From Verrucomicrobiota bacterium (lineage in GTDB: Bacteria; Verrucomicrobiota; Verrucomicrobiia; Opitutales; Opitutaceae): a stretch of 64,000 nucleotides of DNA. A program made the position numbers and the translations under genes. Shown here piece after piece: positions 10,446 to 20,305 of this stretch (positions are counted from its first letter, which is position 1; every line of letters begins with the position of its first letter). The DNA lies in NCBI GenBank assembly GCA_016721945.1, contig JADKHC010000010.1:85353-149352 (forward strand), written 5' to 3'. Below the pieces are notes generated by a model that ran no database searches, had not been told where the DNA came from, and saw only the letters and a program-made list of their open reading frames with translations.

Positions 10446-10568
10446 GCGACTGAGCCGAAGATTGCGCACTCTGGGCAGACGGCAAGCCCAAGTCTGTTAT
10501 CGAGTAACTTTCCTTAAAAAGCAGGAAATACACTGGTCTCTCCGCCTGTCTTGGTTTTCTTCTTTTGC

Positions 10569-12659
10569 ATGATTCCCATGGGTGCGATCAAGGTTCTCAC
10601 GCTGGTGATGGTCGTAGGTTTTCTTGCCAGCAGCTCAACGCAGGCGGATGAGGGCATGTGGTTGCTAAACGCTCCTCCGATCCAAACGCTTAAAGACAGC
10701 TATGGTTTCGAGCCGACGCCGACCTGGCTTGAGCATGTGCAAAAATCAGCCGTGCGTTTCAATAGCGGTGGTTCTGGTTCGTTCGTATCGGCGGACGGCC
10801 TGATCATCACCAATCATCATGTCGGTCAGGACGACCTGCAAAAGTTGAGCAATGCGAAGAATAATTACGTGCGCGACGGTTTCCGTGCAAAAACCCGCGC
10901 TGAGGAAATCCACTGCGTCGATCTTGAGTTGAACGTACTCATGTCGATCGAGGATGTGACTGCACGGGTGAACGCGGCAGTAAAACCCAAGGCCAAACCT
11001 CCGGAGGCCTTCGCGGCTCGGCGAGCGATCAAGGCCGAAATTGAAAAGGAGTCGCTCGATAAAACGGGGCTGCGCAGCAACGTCGTCACGCTTTATCAAG
11101 GGGCGCAGTATCATCTTTATCGCTACAAGAAATACACCGACGTGCGCTTGGTATTTGCGCCTGAGCAGCAAGTCGCGTTCTTCGGCGGCGACCCGGATAA
11201 TTTTGAGTTTCCGCGCTACAGTTTGGATTTCTGCCTCTTTCGTGCCTACGAGAATGGCCAGCCGGCAAAAGTGGACCATCATTTGAAATGGAGCGCGTCG
11301 GGCGCGGCGGAGGACGAGCTTGTTTTTGCCGTCGGACATCCGGGCTCGACAAGCCGCCTTTTCACTTTGGCGGAGCTCACCGATGCCCGCGATCGGCGCA
11401 TCCCGAAGGCGCTGGAATGGCTAAAGGCGCAGGAAGTGTCGATGCTCAGCTACTGTGCGCGCAGCACAGAAAACGCCCGCCGAGGGCACGACCTGCTTTT
11501 TAGTTATCAGAATGCGCGCAAGGCCTACGACGGCGAGTTGGCCGGGTTGCTTGATCCGCGTGTTTTTGAGCGAAAACGCGCGGAAGAAACGCGCCTGAAA
11601 AAACTCGCTGCGGACAAGAAGGAACTGTCCGCAGCGCGGAAAGCTTGGGACAAAATCGACGCAGCTCAGACCCTCATCTCGCAAGCCTCGCCCCGCTACA
11701 ATCTGTTTGAGCGTTATGCTGACCGGTCGAGCACGCTTATGCAGGTCGCCCGCTCGCTCTATCGCTCAGCGGCGGAAAAGGCGAAACCGAGTGGCCAGCG
11801 GTTGCGCGAATATCGTGACACCAATCGTGCCTCTTTCGAACTCAACCTGTTTTCCGAGGAACCAATCTACGACGATCTTGAGCAAGTGCGGCTGGAGTCT
11901 TACCTGACGTCGTTGGCCAAAGAGTTTGGGGTGGACGATGTGGTTGTGCAGAAAGCTCTGTCTGGAAAATCGCCGCGTGACCGCGCGGCCGAACTAGTAG
12001 CTGGAACTAAGATCAAGGCGGTAGCCGTTCGCAAACAACTCTATGACGCCGATGTCGCTGCGCTGGACAAGGCCGCAGGAAGCGATCCCTTGCTCGGCTT
12101 GGTGCGTGATCTCGATGCCGCCGCCCGCGCGGCACGCAAAATCATCGAGGAGCAAAGCGAAGTCAAAGAGCAGGCTCAGGCTAAAATCTCACGTGTGCGC
12201 TACGCCGTCGACGGCACGCGTGCTTATCCCGATGCGACTTTCACGCTGCGCCTCGCCTTCGGCACCATCAAAGGTTACGTTGAGAATGGTGTGCGTGTGC
12301 CGCCCTTCACCACGATTGAAGGCCTGTATTGGCGCTCGACGATTCACGAAGGCCGGGCTCCGTTCGAACTGCCTGCGCGGTGGTCGGCGCGAAAGAATAA
12401 AGTGAAACTTTCCACGCCGATGAATCTGGTAAGTACCTGCGATATCATCGGAGGCAATTCAGGCAGTCCGACGATCAATCGCGCAGGGGAATTTGTTGGC
12501 ATCATTTTTGATGGAAACATTCAGTCGCTAGTCGCTGATTTCGCCTATGACGATACACAGGCCCGCGCGGTCTCGGTCGATGCGCGTGTCATCATCGAAT
12601 CGCTGCGCAACGTCTACGACGCCGGTGAACTCGCTGACGAGTTGTTAGGCAAAAAATAG
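10569..12659 (+). CDS. S46 family dipeptidyl-peptidase (DPP7/DPP11-like)
   Basis: About 696 residues are read from ATG 10569 (ATG 10578 is also possible). A signal peptide ends near SSSTQA, so the enzyme is probably periplasmic. S46 peptidases release dipeptides from the N-terminus of oligopeptides. The catalytic triad is visible: His in LIITNHHVG, Asp in GGDPDNFEFPRY, and Ser in GGNSGSPTINRAGEFVGI. The length is right for the family (about 700), with the helical insertion between His and Ser domains present. The N-terminal DEGMW stretch, which in this family includes the substrate N-terminus binding region, is also kept. The choice between hydrophobic (DPP7) and acidic (DPP11) preference was not made. 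Confidence 0.92.
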   Translation: MIPMGAIKVLTLVMVVGFLASSSTQADEGMWLLNAPPIQTLKDSYGFEPTPTWLEHVQKSAVRFNSGGSGSFVSADGLIITNHHVGQDDLQKLSNAKNNYVRDGFRAKTRAEEIHCVDLELNVLMSIEDVTARVNAAVKPKAKPPEAFAARRAIKAEIEKESLDKTGLRSNVVTLYQGAQYHLYRYKKYTDVRLVFAPEQQVAFFGGDPDNFEFPRYSLDFCLFRAYENGQPAKVDHHLKWSASGAAEDELVFAVGHPGSTSRLFTLAELTDARDRRIPKALEWLKAQEVSMLSYCARSTENARRGHDLLFSYQNARKAYDGELAGLLDPRVFERKRAEETRLKKLAADKKELSAARKAWDKIDAAQTLISQASPRYNLFERYADRSSTLMQVARSLYRSAAEKAKPSGQRLREYRDTNRASFELNLFSEEPIYDDLEQVRLESYLTSLAKEFGVDDVVVQKALSGKSPRDRAAELVAGTKIKAVAVRKQLYDADVAALDKAAGSDPLLGLVRDLDAAARAARKIIEEQSEVKEQAQAKISRVRYAVDGTRAYPDATFTLRLAFGTIKGYVENGVRVPPFTTIEGLYWRSTIHEGRAPFELPARWSARKNKVKLSTPMNLVSTCDIIGGNSGSPTINRAGEFVGIIFDGNIQSLVADFAYDDTQARAVSVDARVIIESLRNVYDAGELADELLGKK

Positions 12660-12728
12660 TGACGGCGCCGGTGTTCGCCGGGATTGAGACGGTTACACGC
12701 CCGTCAAAAATTCAGCGTGCTGAAATGC

Positions 12729-12759
12729 AAAACCGCCGTCCCACGAGGGGGGCGGCGGT
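12729..12759 (-). terminator. Hairpin with T run on the minus strand
   Basis: ACCGCCGTCCC and GGGGCGGCGGT form a GC-rich stem around a short loop. On the minus strand the stem is followed by TTTT (bases 12732-12729). It lies about 180 bases downstream of the last gene of the minus-strand polysaccharide operon and about 70 bases after the convergent S46 gene, so it may serve both directions. The rest of the 276-base gap shows nothing recognisable. Confidence 0.5.
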
Positions 12760-12935
12760 ATCGTTAGCGGGCGGGTGGCCCGTAGTATGCGGTCATTCGA
12801 CTGCTGTTCTATTTAAGGAAGAACTCTAACATTGTTAACCTGTACGATTCTCGTCCGCCGTCAACCGACCGCCTCTGGGAAACGAGAGTTATTAGAACTT
12901 TGAAACACAGGAGATTTTGCAGGCGACCTTATGTC

Positions 12936-13706
12936 TCAATCGCGCTTGTAGTCACCGCGACTGAAGTACTTTTCGAGCCAGATGTAGGCACAGATGAAAA
13001 AGTAACGGCTGCCCATCTCCTTGATCTTGAGCTTGGCCACGCCGTGCTTGCGGTTCTTCCACGAGATCGGAGTCAGGGCCCAACTGTAACCGCGGACGAT
13101 GGCCTTGAGCGGTAGTTCTACGGTGAGATTAAAATGCGGCGCGAGCAGTGGACGGCATCCGTCTATTACGGTGCGACGATAGGCCTTGAAGGCGTTTGTC
13201 GTGTCGTTGAGGCCATGGCGAAAACCGAGTTTAACCAGAAAATTGGCCACGCGATTAACGAAGAGTTTCACGCGCGGGTAATCGCTGACCTCACTGCCCT
13301 TGATGAAACGGCTGCCGAAGGCGCATTCGTAGCCCTGATCATTCATCAACCGCCAATATTTAATCGCATCCGCCGGTGAGTCCGAGGAATCGGCCATCAT
13401 AATGACGCAGGCGTCGCCCTTCATCTGATTAAGTCCGTGAATAATCGCGCGGCCGAAGCCATGCGGTCCGGGGTTTTGTAACGGCGCGAGGGAGGGGATT
13501 TCGGCTTTGAGCGATTGGAGGACAGACCAGGTGCTGTCCTGACTGCCGTCATCGACGACCAAGAGTTCATGGGGAATAGCCACGGCCTGAAATGCGGCGT
13601 GGATCTCACGCAGCGTCTCAGGCAGCGACGCCTCCTCATCGCGGGCAGGGATGATGACCGAGTAAAGCGAAAGTGTTCCTGGCGGATGGTTCGGTGACGG
13701 ATGCAC
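12936..13706 (-). CDS. GT2 family glycosyltransferase (DPM1-like)
   Basis: The 256-residue protein begins the GT-A fold at LYSVIIPARDEEASLPETL. The nucleotide-sugar-binding VVDDGSQDST and the metal-binding MMADSSDSPAD follow. Its pattern is closest to dolichol-phosphate mannosyltransferase-like proteins that move a sugar onto a polyprenyl phosphate. There are no membrane helices at the C-terminus, unlike many bacterial members. It is the last gene of the minus-strand run that extends from 23515; the gap to the preceding methyltransferase gene is 19 bases. A role in making lipid-linked sugar donors or in the repeating unit is inferred from context. Confidence 0.88.
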   Translation of the reverse strand: MHPSPNHPPGTLSLYSVIIPARDEEASLPETLREIHAAFQAVAIPHELLVVDDGSQDSTWSVLQSLKAEIPSLAPLQNPGPHGFGRAIIHGLNQMKGDACVIMMADSSDSPADAIKYWRLMNDQGYECAFGSRFIKGSEVSDYPRVKLFVNRVANFLVKLGFRHGLNDTTNAFKAYRRTVIDGCRPLLAPHFNLTVELPLKAIVRGYSWALTPISWKNRKHGVAKLKIKEMGSRYFFICAYIWLEKYFSRGDYKRD

Positions 13707-13725
13707 GAGAGAGACGAGGCTTGCT

Positions 13726-14391
13726 TTATGGTTTTACGGCCACGACCAAAAATTGCCGTCCCTTCCAACGCCATAGCAGAGGTATCGCAAGGAAGAGTTT
13801 TACGAAGAACATGGGATATTCTGGAGCCTGAACCATTGTGAAAGGGAGAAATTTCGCGATGACGTGCTCGAGCTGGTAACCTTCAATTTCGAGGGCTTCT
13901 CCGAGCGAAGCCTCGGTGAGATAAATATGATGGTCGTAGAAATCCCAGTATTCACCGTGCAGGAATTTGATGTTTGGGCCGAGTGCGATGAGCCTGCCCC
14001 CAGGTTTTAGACAGCGCAGGATCTCGCGGAGAGTTTTATTTAAAGCCTCTTTATCTGGGAGGTGTTCGAAGAAATTACTCGAGAAAACAGTATCCAGTGA
14101 GTTGTCCGGCAGGGGCCAAGGTTGGGAGCAATCTAGATGGATGAACTCAACCGCTTTCCCCAAGTGGTTGGGCGCATCGGGATTGAGGTCCATGGCCATT
14201 TTTTTCCGAGCCTCTATATGGTTGATGAACTCACCATAACCGCAGCCAAGATCTAAAACGGTCGATTCGGGAGAAACCCATCGTGAGAAGAAACGCGAAG
14301 TCAGTACCTGCCAGACCTTGGCTCGGTAACTCGCCGTCCTGAGAAAACGGCGGTGATAGATTTTGGACAATTCCTGAGGTGTACTGGCCAT
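13726..14391 (-). CDS. Class I SAM-dependent methyltransferase
   Basis: 221 residues are read from ATG 14391, which lies 10 bases after the stop of the preceding epimerase gene. An upstream ATG at 14448 would overlap that gene by 47 bases and is less likely. The SAM-binding motif is VLDLGCGYGEFINHIEA, with the acidic MAMDLNPDA (motif II) and the FSSNFFEHL (motif IV region) typical of Methyltransf_11-type enzymes. The methyl acceptor is unknown; inside a glycosyltransferase operon it may be a sugar or a lipid-linked glycan end. A hydrophobic C-terminal helix (FVKLFLAIPLLW) suggests membrane association. Confidence 0.87.
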   Translation of the reverse strand: MASTPQELSKIYHRRFLRTASYRAKVWQVLTSRFFSRWVSPESTVLDLGCGYGEFINHIEARKKMAMDLNPDAPNHLGKAVEFIHLDCSQPWPLPDNSLDTVFSSNFFEHLPDKEALNKTLREILRCLKPGGRLIALGPNIKFLHGEYWDFYDHHIYLTEASLGEALEIEGYQLEHVIAKFLPFTMVQAPEYPMFFVKLFLAIPLLWRWKGRQFLVVAVKP

Positions 14392-14401
14392 TTTAGGTTG
14401 G

Positions 14402-15469
14402 TTAGGTCGGAGAAGAGAGTTCCAGCCATTGAGGGTTGGCCTCAGCATGACTGGCTATTTCCGCAAGGATGGCATCGGTCGTGGTCTGTGGACGCCAGTC
14501 CCAAATGTGGGCTGCTTTTGAGGAATCGAGCACCACCCATGGGAGGTCGAAGGGGCGCGGAGTACAGTCAACGCTGATCGAGAAAGCACCAAATTTCGCC
14601 GCACACCAATCGCTAAGCTGGCGGAGTGAGCGGGCTGAGGTGGCTCCGCCGGAGCAATTGATCAGCCGGTTTTCAACCGAGAGCTTGGGAGAGCGCATTT
14701 GCTTTTCCAGCAGAGAAACGAGATCGCGTGGGTGGAGGCAGTCGCGGACTTGATAGCCGTGGCCACCGAAGCCGATGTACTTTAACGGGCGTCGTCGCAT
14801 GTAACTGTTTATCCAATACGCGAAGATTCCCTGGTCGGCGCGACCGAACTGACCGGCACCGGCAAGCACGCCGCAACGGTTGATGAAGACAGGGAAGTCG
14901 AACGTTTCGCCGTATTCAAGCGCGAGGGCTTCGGAGGCGAGCTTGGTCGAGCCGTAGAGGGAAACGGGGGCCTGGGTGCTGAAGGTTTCGTTGATGCCGG
15001 CTGCCGTCAGGTTGGCGGGATGCGCTGCATTTTTGGCGGGCTGAAAGGCGTTGTTTACTGGTTCGACCGGCAATGCGGCCAACGGCGGAATGGAATAAAC
15101 CCGGCTTGTACTAAGGAGAACAAAACCGGCACGGTGTCGTTTACAGTACTCAAGCATGTTCACCGTGCCGAGGAGGTTGTGGTCAATGAGTTCGCGGGAA
15201 CTCGTCTTGCCATCAATACCAGCCAGCACGCTGGGATTGGCTGCAGCGTCGATTACGAAATCGGCAGCGGGTAGCGCTTCCATCGCACTGTTGTCGCGCA
15301 GATCGGCGGTGATGACTTTGGCCCCAAGTTTTTCCAGCGGAGCACGGTTGGTCTCACTGCCGGGGCGAATGAAGTTGTCAAAACCGGTGATCTGGTGCCC
15401 CGCCGCGATCAATTCGCGGGCCAGCGTGCTGCCGACAAAACCGCAAATGCCTGTGATCAGTAAGTTCAT
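14402..15469 (-). CDS. NAD-dependent sugar epimerase/dehydratase (SDR)
   Basis: The 355-residue protein has an N-terminal Rossmann motif, LLITGICGFVGSTLA, and the catalytic YxxxK pair in SLYGSTKLASEALALEYG. It is an extended SDR of the nucleotide-sugar epimerase type, with a layout like CDP-paratose 2-epimerase relatives, but the substrate is not decidable. It is the fourth-from-last gene in the reading direction of the polysaccharide operon and lies next to a second epimerase-like gene (15525-16586). The two are clearly different proteins, so they may act on different intermediates. Confidence 0.86.
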   Translation of the reverse strand: MNLLITGICGFVGSTLARELIAAGHQITGFDNFIRPGSETNRAPLEKLGAKVITADLRDNSAMEALPAADFVIDAAANPSVLAGIDGKTSSRELIDHNLLGTVNMLEYCKRHRAGFVLLSTSRVYSIPPLAALPVEPVNNAFQPAKNAAHPANLTAAGINETFSTQAPVSLYGSTKLASEALALEYGETFDFPVFINRCGVLAGAGQFGRADQGIFAYWINSYMRRRPLKYIGFGGHGYQVRDCLHPRDLVSLLEKQMRSPKLSVENRLINCSGGATSARSLRQLSDWCAAKFGAFSISVDCTPRPFDLPWVVLDSSKAAHIWDWRPQTTTDAILAEIASHAEANPQWLELSSPT

Positions 15470-15524
15470 AATTTTTAAGTGGTAAGTGCTGTTGAGCAGC
15501 TTGTGCTGGCTTACAACTTAGACC

Positions 15525-16586
15525 TTAACCCTTATCCCTAAGCCGCCAGGCGTCCACGATTTGGCGGATGGTTTCCTCTAGCGATTGGGTGATGTCCCAC
15601 GAGGGATAGTGGGCGCGCATTTTTCTCAGATCGGAGTAATAGCAGATATGGTCGCCGATGCGGTTTTGATCGACGTAGGTGTAGACCTGCTTTTTGCCGG
15701 AGAATTTTTCCGTGAGTGCGAAGGCTTCGAGAATCGAGCAGGAGTTGGCCTTGCCGCCGCCGAGGTTGTAGACCTCGCCCACGCGAGGTGCCTTGACGAA
15801 CGCAGCCATGAAGCGGGCGACGTCGAGCGAGTGAATGTTGTCACGAACCTGCTTACCCTTGTATCCAAAAACCTTGTACTCGCGGCCTTCGAGGTTGCAT
15901 TTCACTAGGTAGCTGAGAAAGCCATGGAGTTCCACGCCGGTGTGATTTGGCCCGGTCAGACAACCACCACGCAAACAGCAAGTCGGCATCTGGAAATAAC
16001 GGCCGTATTCCTGAACCATCACGTCGGCGGCGACTTTTGAAGCGCCGAAGAGCGAGTGTTTGGATTGGTCGATGGTAAATGTCTCGGCGATGCCGTGCGC
16101 GTAAGCGGGATCGGCGTAGTCCCAGCGGGTTTCGAGTTCCTTGAGGGCGATGGAGTTCGGGGCGTCGCCGTAAACCTTGTTCGTGCTCATGTGCAAGAAG
16201 GGCGTCTCCGGGCAGGCCTGGCGGTTGGCCTCAAGGAGGTTGAGCGTACCGACCGCGTTGGTGTCGAAGTCGTCGAAAGGAATCGCGGCCGCGCGGTCGT
16301 GCGAAGGCTGAGCGGCGGTGTGCACGATGACGTCGGGCTTCACCTGTTTGACGAGCGCAAGAACTCCCGCGCGATCACGGATATCGACTTCGTGATGTTG
16401 GAAGCCCGGGAGTTCACGGAGGAGCCGCTGCTGGTTCCAACGAGTGTCGCCTTGCGGACCGAAAAACACGGCTCGCTGATTGTTGTCGACGCCGTGAACG
16501 GTATAGCCGAGTTCGCGTGCAAAATATACGCAAACTTCAGAGCCAATCAGGCCAGACGAACCAGTTACAAGAAGTGTTTTAGGCAT
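15525..16586 (-). CDS. CDP-paratose 2-epimerase-like SDR with Phe at the usual Tyr
   Basis: 353 residues are read from ATG 16586, where the family begins ([18 protein letters not shown]); the open frame upstream to 16853 has no family character. The [16 protein letters not shown] segment after the Rossmann fold is typical of a CDP-paratose/tyvelose 2-epimerase-like group. At the catalytic YxxxK position the sequence is [18 protein letters not shown]: the codon is TTC (Phe), while Lys is retained. This may be a group feature and not a defect, because the rest of the protein is intact. Substrate unknown; it probably makes or alters a deoxy-sugar for the surface glycan. Confidence 0.84.
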   Translation of the reverse strand: MPKTLLVTGSSGLIGSEVCVYFARELGYTVHGVDNNQRAVFFGPQGDTRWNQQRLLRELPGFQHHEVDIRDRAGVLALVKQVKPDVIVHTAAQPSHDRAAAIPFDDFDTNAVGTLNLLEANRQACPETPFLHMSTNKVYGDAPNSIALKELETRWDYADPAYAHGIAETFTIDQSKHSLFGASKVAADVMVQEYGRYFQMPTCCLRGGCLTGPNHTGVELHGFLSYLVKCNLEGREYKVFGYKGKQVRDNIHSLDVARFMAAFVKAPRVGEVYNLGGGKANSCSILEAFALTEKFSGKKQVYTYVDQNRIGDHICYYSDLRKMRAHYPSWDITQSLEETIRQIVDAWRLRDKG

Positions 16587-16660
16587 GAGAATATTGATGG
16601 AGTGAATGGTTTGAGGTCGATTGGCAAAACCGGAATCAGCAGCTTCAGGAGTGCGTTGTA

Positions 16661-18895
16661 TTAGGGCTGACTGGTTTGCGATTCGGATAATTTTGTGTAG
16701 GCGAGGTTCTCGGTTGAAGTAGGTTCCAGTCGTGAAGCTCGTAGCAGAATAAACGAAATTGCTAATGATGAAATCGCAACGAGACTGCCAAAACCGGCAA
16801 AAGCGGAGGGCACGAGAAGGCCTGCTTCGGTAAAAACTGGGTGCGTGATCCACAACCAGAAAAACCAGCCAATGCTAGCGAAAAGTATGGATAAGGAAAC
16901 TGGTTTGGGCATGAACAAAAGACCAAGTCCGACGCTGACATAGAGACATGCTCCAGTAAAATAGGAGCTCTGATGGATGGAGGTGGAATCGCCCTTAAAC
17001 ATGAGCAAGCACCAGACAATCGCCGAAAAAAGTCCAAGCTTCATCGCGAGGTAAGCGACGTTTTTGTCGGGGTTAGGCTGCTTAATTCGAAGTGCGAAGA
17101 GGAGGCCAAAACCCCCTAGTAGGAGAGGCCCCAAGGCTTGCAGGTAGTGGGTGAACCCTGCGGAACGTAAATCGTAGCGAAGGCGATAAAGCGAATCTCT
17201 ATCAGGTATACCCGATTTTACGTGGTTAATGTATTGAGACGCGCCGGGTATAAAATTCCAGTTCTTGTCGCAGAGCATCATGCGAAAATTGGCGCATTTA
17301 TTATTTAGGATCTGCTGCCAAGTGAGTTCACCGTAAGCTTCTCGGATCACGGTGAGGCTGGAGCGCGGGTCGATAGGTTCGCGACCGGCCAGATGGTATT
17401 TGATCAGGCGGTCTCCCGGCGGGTCGGCGAGCTTCTGATACAGTGTCCACGGCGTCATAAGGATGAGGCCGGTGAGGGCGCTTGTGAGAATGAAGCGGAG
17501 GCTGAGCGCGCGGCGTTCGATCAGATAGACGACAACTATGCCGCCAATACCGAAGGCACTGCCGCCGTGCCCGAGCAGAGCGAATGTCATACAGGCAGCG
17601 GCGAGCACTGTAGTGAGCGTATCGGGAGTTTTATTTTTAGGGTGACTCCAAAGTAAACCAGTTGCTAGGAGTAAAAATGCTGCGGGAAGATGTTTTGGCC
17701 AGCAGAAGACGCTGTTGACGAGATAGAATCCGGAGAAGATTGCACCGGCCATCACAAGGGCGGTCCCGCGCAGGCTCACACCGAGATGGCGCAGAAATGC
17801 CCATAGGCCGATCCAGACCCAGCACTGAGCGGCAATACCAACAACCTGATAGCCGTAGCGGACGGGAATAAAGGGCCAGATCAAAAGATTCAGGCCGGCT
17901 TGCAACGGCGGTCGGTCGCTTGTCAGCCAGTCGGAGAAAAACGGACGGAGCGGTTCACCGTTAGCAAGAATTCTTGCCAACCAATGTGGCAGGAGGGGAT
18001 CGGGTGGCATTCCAGGGAGGAACCGTGACATGGCCAAACCATCAGGGGCCTCGATGCCGCCGTAGAGAAAGCCGGCGCTGAAATATAATGAAGCCGCGGC
18101 AGTTCCGAGCATCAAGGGCGCGGAGAAATCAAACTGCTGTAATCTGGTAATCCCTTGTTTCCATTGCCGAACTAGTGCGATGGCACAAAAAGCATATATC
18201 GCCCATGAGGAAGTCTTGCCGATGAGCGGGTGCCAGAAATAGAGAAAAAAGACCACATAGGCCGCCAGCGCGCTGCTTACCAGCAGGAACGCGAGGGCGT
18301 AGGAGGGCTTGAATTGGGGGAAGAAGAGCACCGCTGCGAAACCGGGTAGTAACAGCAGAACGAACACTGCGATCTGAAGACTTGTTTCCTCGATGGCTCG
18401 GCCAAACTGTCCTGTGTGTGGCAGCGGAGCGCTGACACCGAGCCAGCCGCCACCGTCCACTTTTTCGGAATCATCGGCCACGAGGAGGCAGTTGCGGTTA
18501 GCCCAGTTGGGAGGGAGTTTCCAATGGAATCGCGTCCAGTACCAGCCAGGATGCGATGTCGGTCTCAGTGTCAGCCGTTCGCCATTGTCGGTGGATACGA
18601 GCGCAAGGGTAACGCCGGGGATTCCGGGGAACCCCACAACCATCAATTCAAGGAAGTCCTCTGATACAAATGGCCCGTAGGAAAGGCCTCCGGTGAGTCG
18701 GTGGTCCCCTTGAGCCGAGTCCCACAAAGGCATTTCCTTTGAGAGAGCGGCGTAGTGGCCTGGATCGATAAGACGGTTTGTCGGCGCGAAACTTCCATTA
18801 AGGATGACAGTTGGTTCGGCCGCGCCTGTTCCTGCCGAGAACAGCAAGAAAACGGCGAGAGTGATGAAGGAAGCGCGCAGGCGGGATAATGGCAT
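16661..18895 (-). CDS. Large polytopic membrane protein, polysaccharide locus
   Basis: The 744-residue protein has a signal-like N-terminus ending near TGAAE. A periplasmic beta-rich domain of about 150 residues follows, then some 14-16 hydrophobic segments. The membrane part has the spacing of GT-C type glycosyltransferases and O-antigen polymerase-like proteins, including a long loop with [12 protein letters not shown]. No diagnostic catalytic motif was recognised, so the family is not asserted. It lies between the epimerase gene and another polytopic gene, 3 bases from the latter, and so is probably translated from the same message. A role in glycan assembly or transfer at the inner membrane is inferred. 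Confidence 0.7.
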   Translation of the reverse strand: MPLSRLRASFITLAVFLLFSAGTGAAEPTVILNGSFAPTNRLIDPGHYAALSKEMPLWDSAQGDHRLTGGLSYGPFVSEDFLELMVVGFPGIPGVTLALVSTDNGERLTLRPTSHPGWYWTRFHWKLPPNWANRNCLLVADDSEKVDGGGWLGVSAPLPHTGQFGRAIEETSLQIAVFVLLLLPGFAAVLFFPQFKPSYALAFLLVSSALAAYVVFFLYFWHPLIGKTSSWAIYAFCAIALVRQWKQGITRLQQFDFSAPLMLGTAAASLYFSAGFLYGGIEAPDGLAMSRFLPGMPPDPLLPHWLARILANGEPLRPFFSDWLTSDRPPLQAGLNLLIWPFIPVRYGYQVVGIAAQCWVWIGLWAFLRHLGVSLRGTALVMAGAIFSGFYLVNSVFCWPKHLPAAFLLLATGLLWSHPKNKTPDTLTTVLAAACMTFALLGHGGSAFGIGGIVVVYLIERRALSLRFILTSALTGLILMTPWTLYQKLADPPGDRLIKYHLAGREPIDPRSSLTVIREAYGELTWQQILNNKCANFRMMLCDKNWNFIPGASQYINHVKSGIPDRDSLYRLRYDLRSAGFTHYLQALGPLLLGGFGLLFALRIKQPNPDKNVAYLAMKLGLFSAIVWCLLMFKGDSTSIHQSSYFTGACLYVSVGLGLLFMPKPVSLSILFASIGWFFWLWITHPVFTEAGLLVPSAFAGFGSLVAISSLAISFILLRASRLEPTSTENLAYTKLSESQTSQP

Positions 18896-18898
18896 GGC

Positions 18899-20275
18899 TC
18901 AAGGGTGTGCGTCGGAATTAAACAGGTTGAGTCGGTGTGCTTCGAGATACCGCAGGCGGTCGCCGAGAACGGGTGCGGGGTAGACTTGGAAGTGGGTGCG
19001 TTCTGAGGCTTGTTCCTCGCTGCGGGTTTCCAGGTATGCGGCCTTCCATGCGCGGCGGCCCTCGCTATAGTGATTGATCGATCTCCAGTCACGTGTGTGG
19101 AGTTCCACCGTGTTGTAGGCTAGGAAACACACATAGGCGATGGTTAGGGTTCGCGCTAGGATGGCCTTGTTGAGCGTTGCGAAGTGCAGGTAGGCGGCGA
19201 GTCCGGCCGGGATCATGAGGGTGACATAGCGTGAAGCGGCACCGGCTTCCTGCCAGCCGCTAAATACGCGACCGATTGCAGTGTTTAACCCGTAAATAAG
19301 ACTAAAAGCGGCGAGGCAAAATATCACCGTGCTGCGACGTTCGTTGAGCACGCCATGACGCAGTATACGCCAGCCATGAAAGAGCGCGAGTCCCCCGAGA
19401 AAGGCAGTGCAGGTTAGGCCCCAGATCAAGACGGGCAGGCTCTGGGTTTGCATGCCGTGAAAATTATTCAACATAGCCGCGATGAAATAGAAGTACTCCC
19501 AGGGTTTTTCGTAGGGGAAACGGTAGTCACTTACCGCGGGATCGAAGCGATAGCCGACGGAGAAAAGCGCCCATGCTGCGCCAATGGCCACAAGCGCGAG
19601 AAGCACGCTGAGCGCACGCTGTTTTTCGTTTTGCCTCCAATGTTGGATCATCTGCACAACCAAAACCATTGGTATCACCAAACCCACGAAGATGCCAAAG
19701 CCGGTGAAGATGGCGAGAAAGGTGAGGAGGCTGATCGCGAGCAGCCGCAAGGCATCGCGCTCAATGAATAGGCAAAGCAGCAGCGCCATGAAGAGTAGCA
19801 TCGGCATTGCGCCGTGGGAGATATTGGAGGCGTTGACGAACATCTCGTACTGGCGGATATTCAAAAAAAGAAGGGGGATCGTCACGAGACTGATGCCACG
19901 AGCACCGCAGCGTCGGGCCAACAACAACCCGAGTAAACCGGCAAAAATTAAGACAAAGCTGACACCGAAGGCATCCCAGCGCGAATTCCAGCCACTGAGG
20001 TGAGTAAGCAAATCGGTAAGCAGAAAGCCAAGTCCCTGGCGATGTGGGCCGTGTTGCTGTTTGAAAATTTCCCACAGGCTGCCTTCACGAAAAAGCGGAG
20101 CGTAGAAATCCCACTGATCCCAGAATAGGATATTAACCGCATGCTGGTTGACGAACTGGTGCTGCCGCCAGGCCAGAAGAAGAAAAACAGCAGATACCAC
20201 GATCCACGCCGAGCGCTCGTACCAGCTAGCGGTGGGCGTTGGTTTAGGTGTGGATGTAGGTATAGACTCGCTCAT
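18899..20275 (-). CDS. Polytopic membrane protein, GT-C-like
   Basis: About 458 residues are read from ATG 20275, which has GGGAA a few bases upstream; ATG 20299 is the alternative. Roughly ten hydrophobic segments are present. The first periplasmic loop carries NILFWDQWDFYAPLFREG, an acidic-aromatic pattern seen at the catalytic loop of GT-C glycosyltransferases (GT39/GT83-like). That is suggestive, not proof. Another loop contains GWQEAGAASRYVT, and the C-terminus is a short soluble tail. It sits between the kinase-like/GT2/GT2 fusion gene upstream and the other polytopic protein downstream, with close spacing on both sides. Confidence 0.68.
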   Translation of the reverse strand: MSESIPTSTPKPTPTASWYERSAWIVVSAVFLLLAWRQHQFVNQHAVNILFWDQWDFYAPLFREGSLWEIFKQQHGPHRQGLGFLLTDLLTHLSGWNSRWDAFGVSFVLIFAGLLGLLLARRCGARGISLVTIPLLFLNIRQYEMFVNASNISHGAMPMLLFMALLLCLFIERDALRLLAISLLTFLAIFTGFGIFVGLVIPMVLVVQMIQHWRQNEKQRALSVLLALVAIGAAWALFSVGYRFDPAVSDYRFPYEKPWEYFYFIAAMLNNFHGMQTQSLPVLIWGLTCTAFLGGLALFHGWRILRHGVLNERRSTVIFCLAAFSLIYGLNTAIGRVFSGWQEAGAASRYVTLMIPAGLAAYLHFATLNKAILARTLTIAYVCFLAYNTVELHTRDWRSINHYSEGRRAWKAAYLETRSEEQASERTHFQVYPAPVLGDRLRYLEAHRLNLFNSDAHP

Positions 20276-20305
20276 AATGTTCCCGGAATGACTGCGCATG
20301 TTGGC

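Noticed and set aside
8712..10517. Two long plus-strand open frames opposite the CorA genes
   Set aside because: They lie exactly antisense to two certain CorA genes and show only the codon shadow of those; no family resemblance.
16587..16853. N-terminal extension of the epimerase-like gene
   Set aside because: The family starts at the Rossmann motif after ATG 16586; the extension has no conserved character and overlaps the intergenic part.
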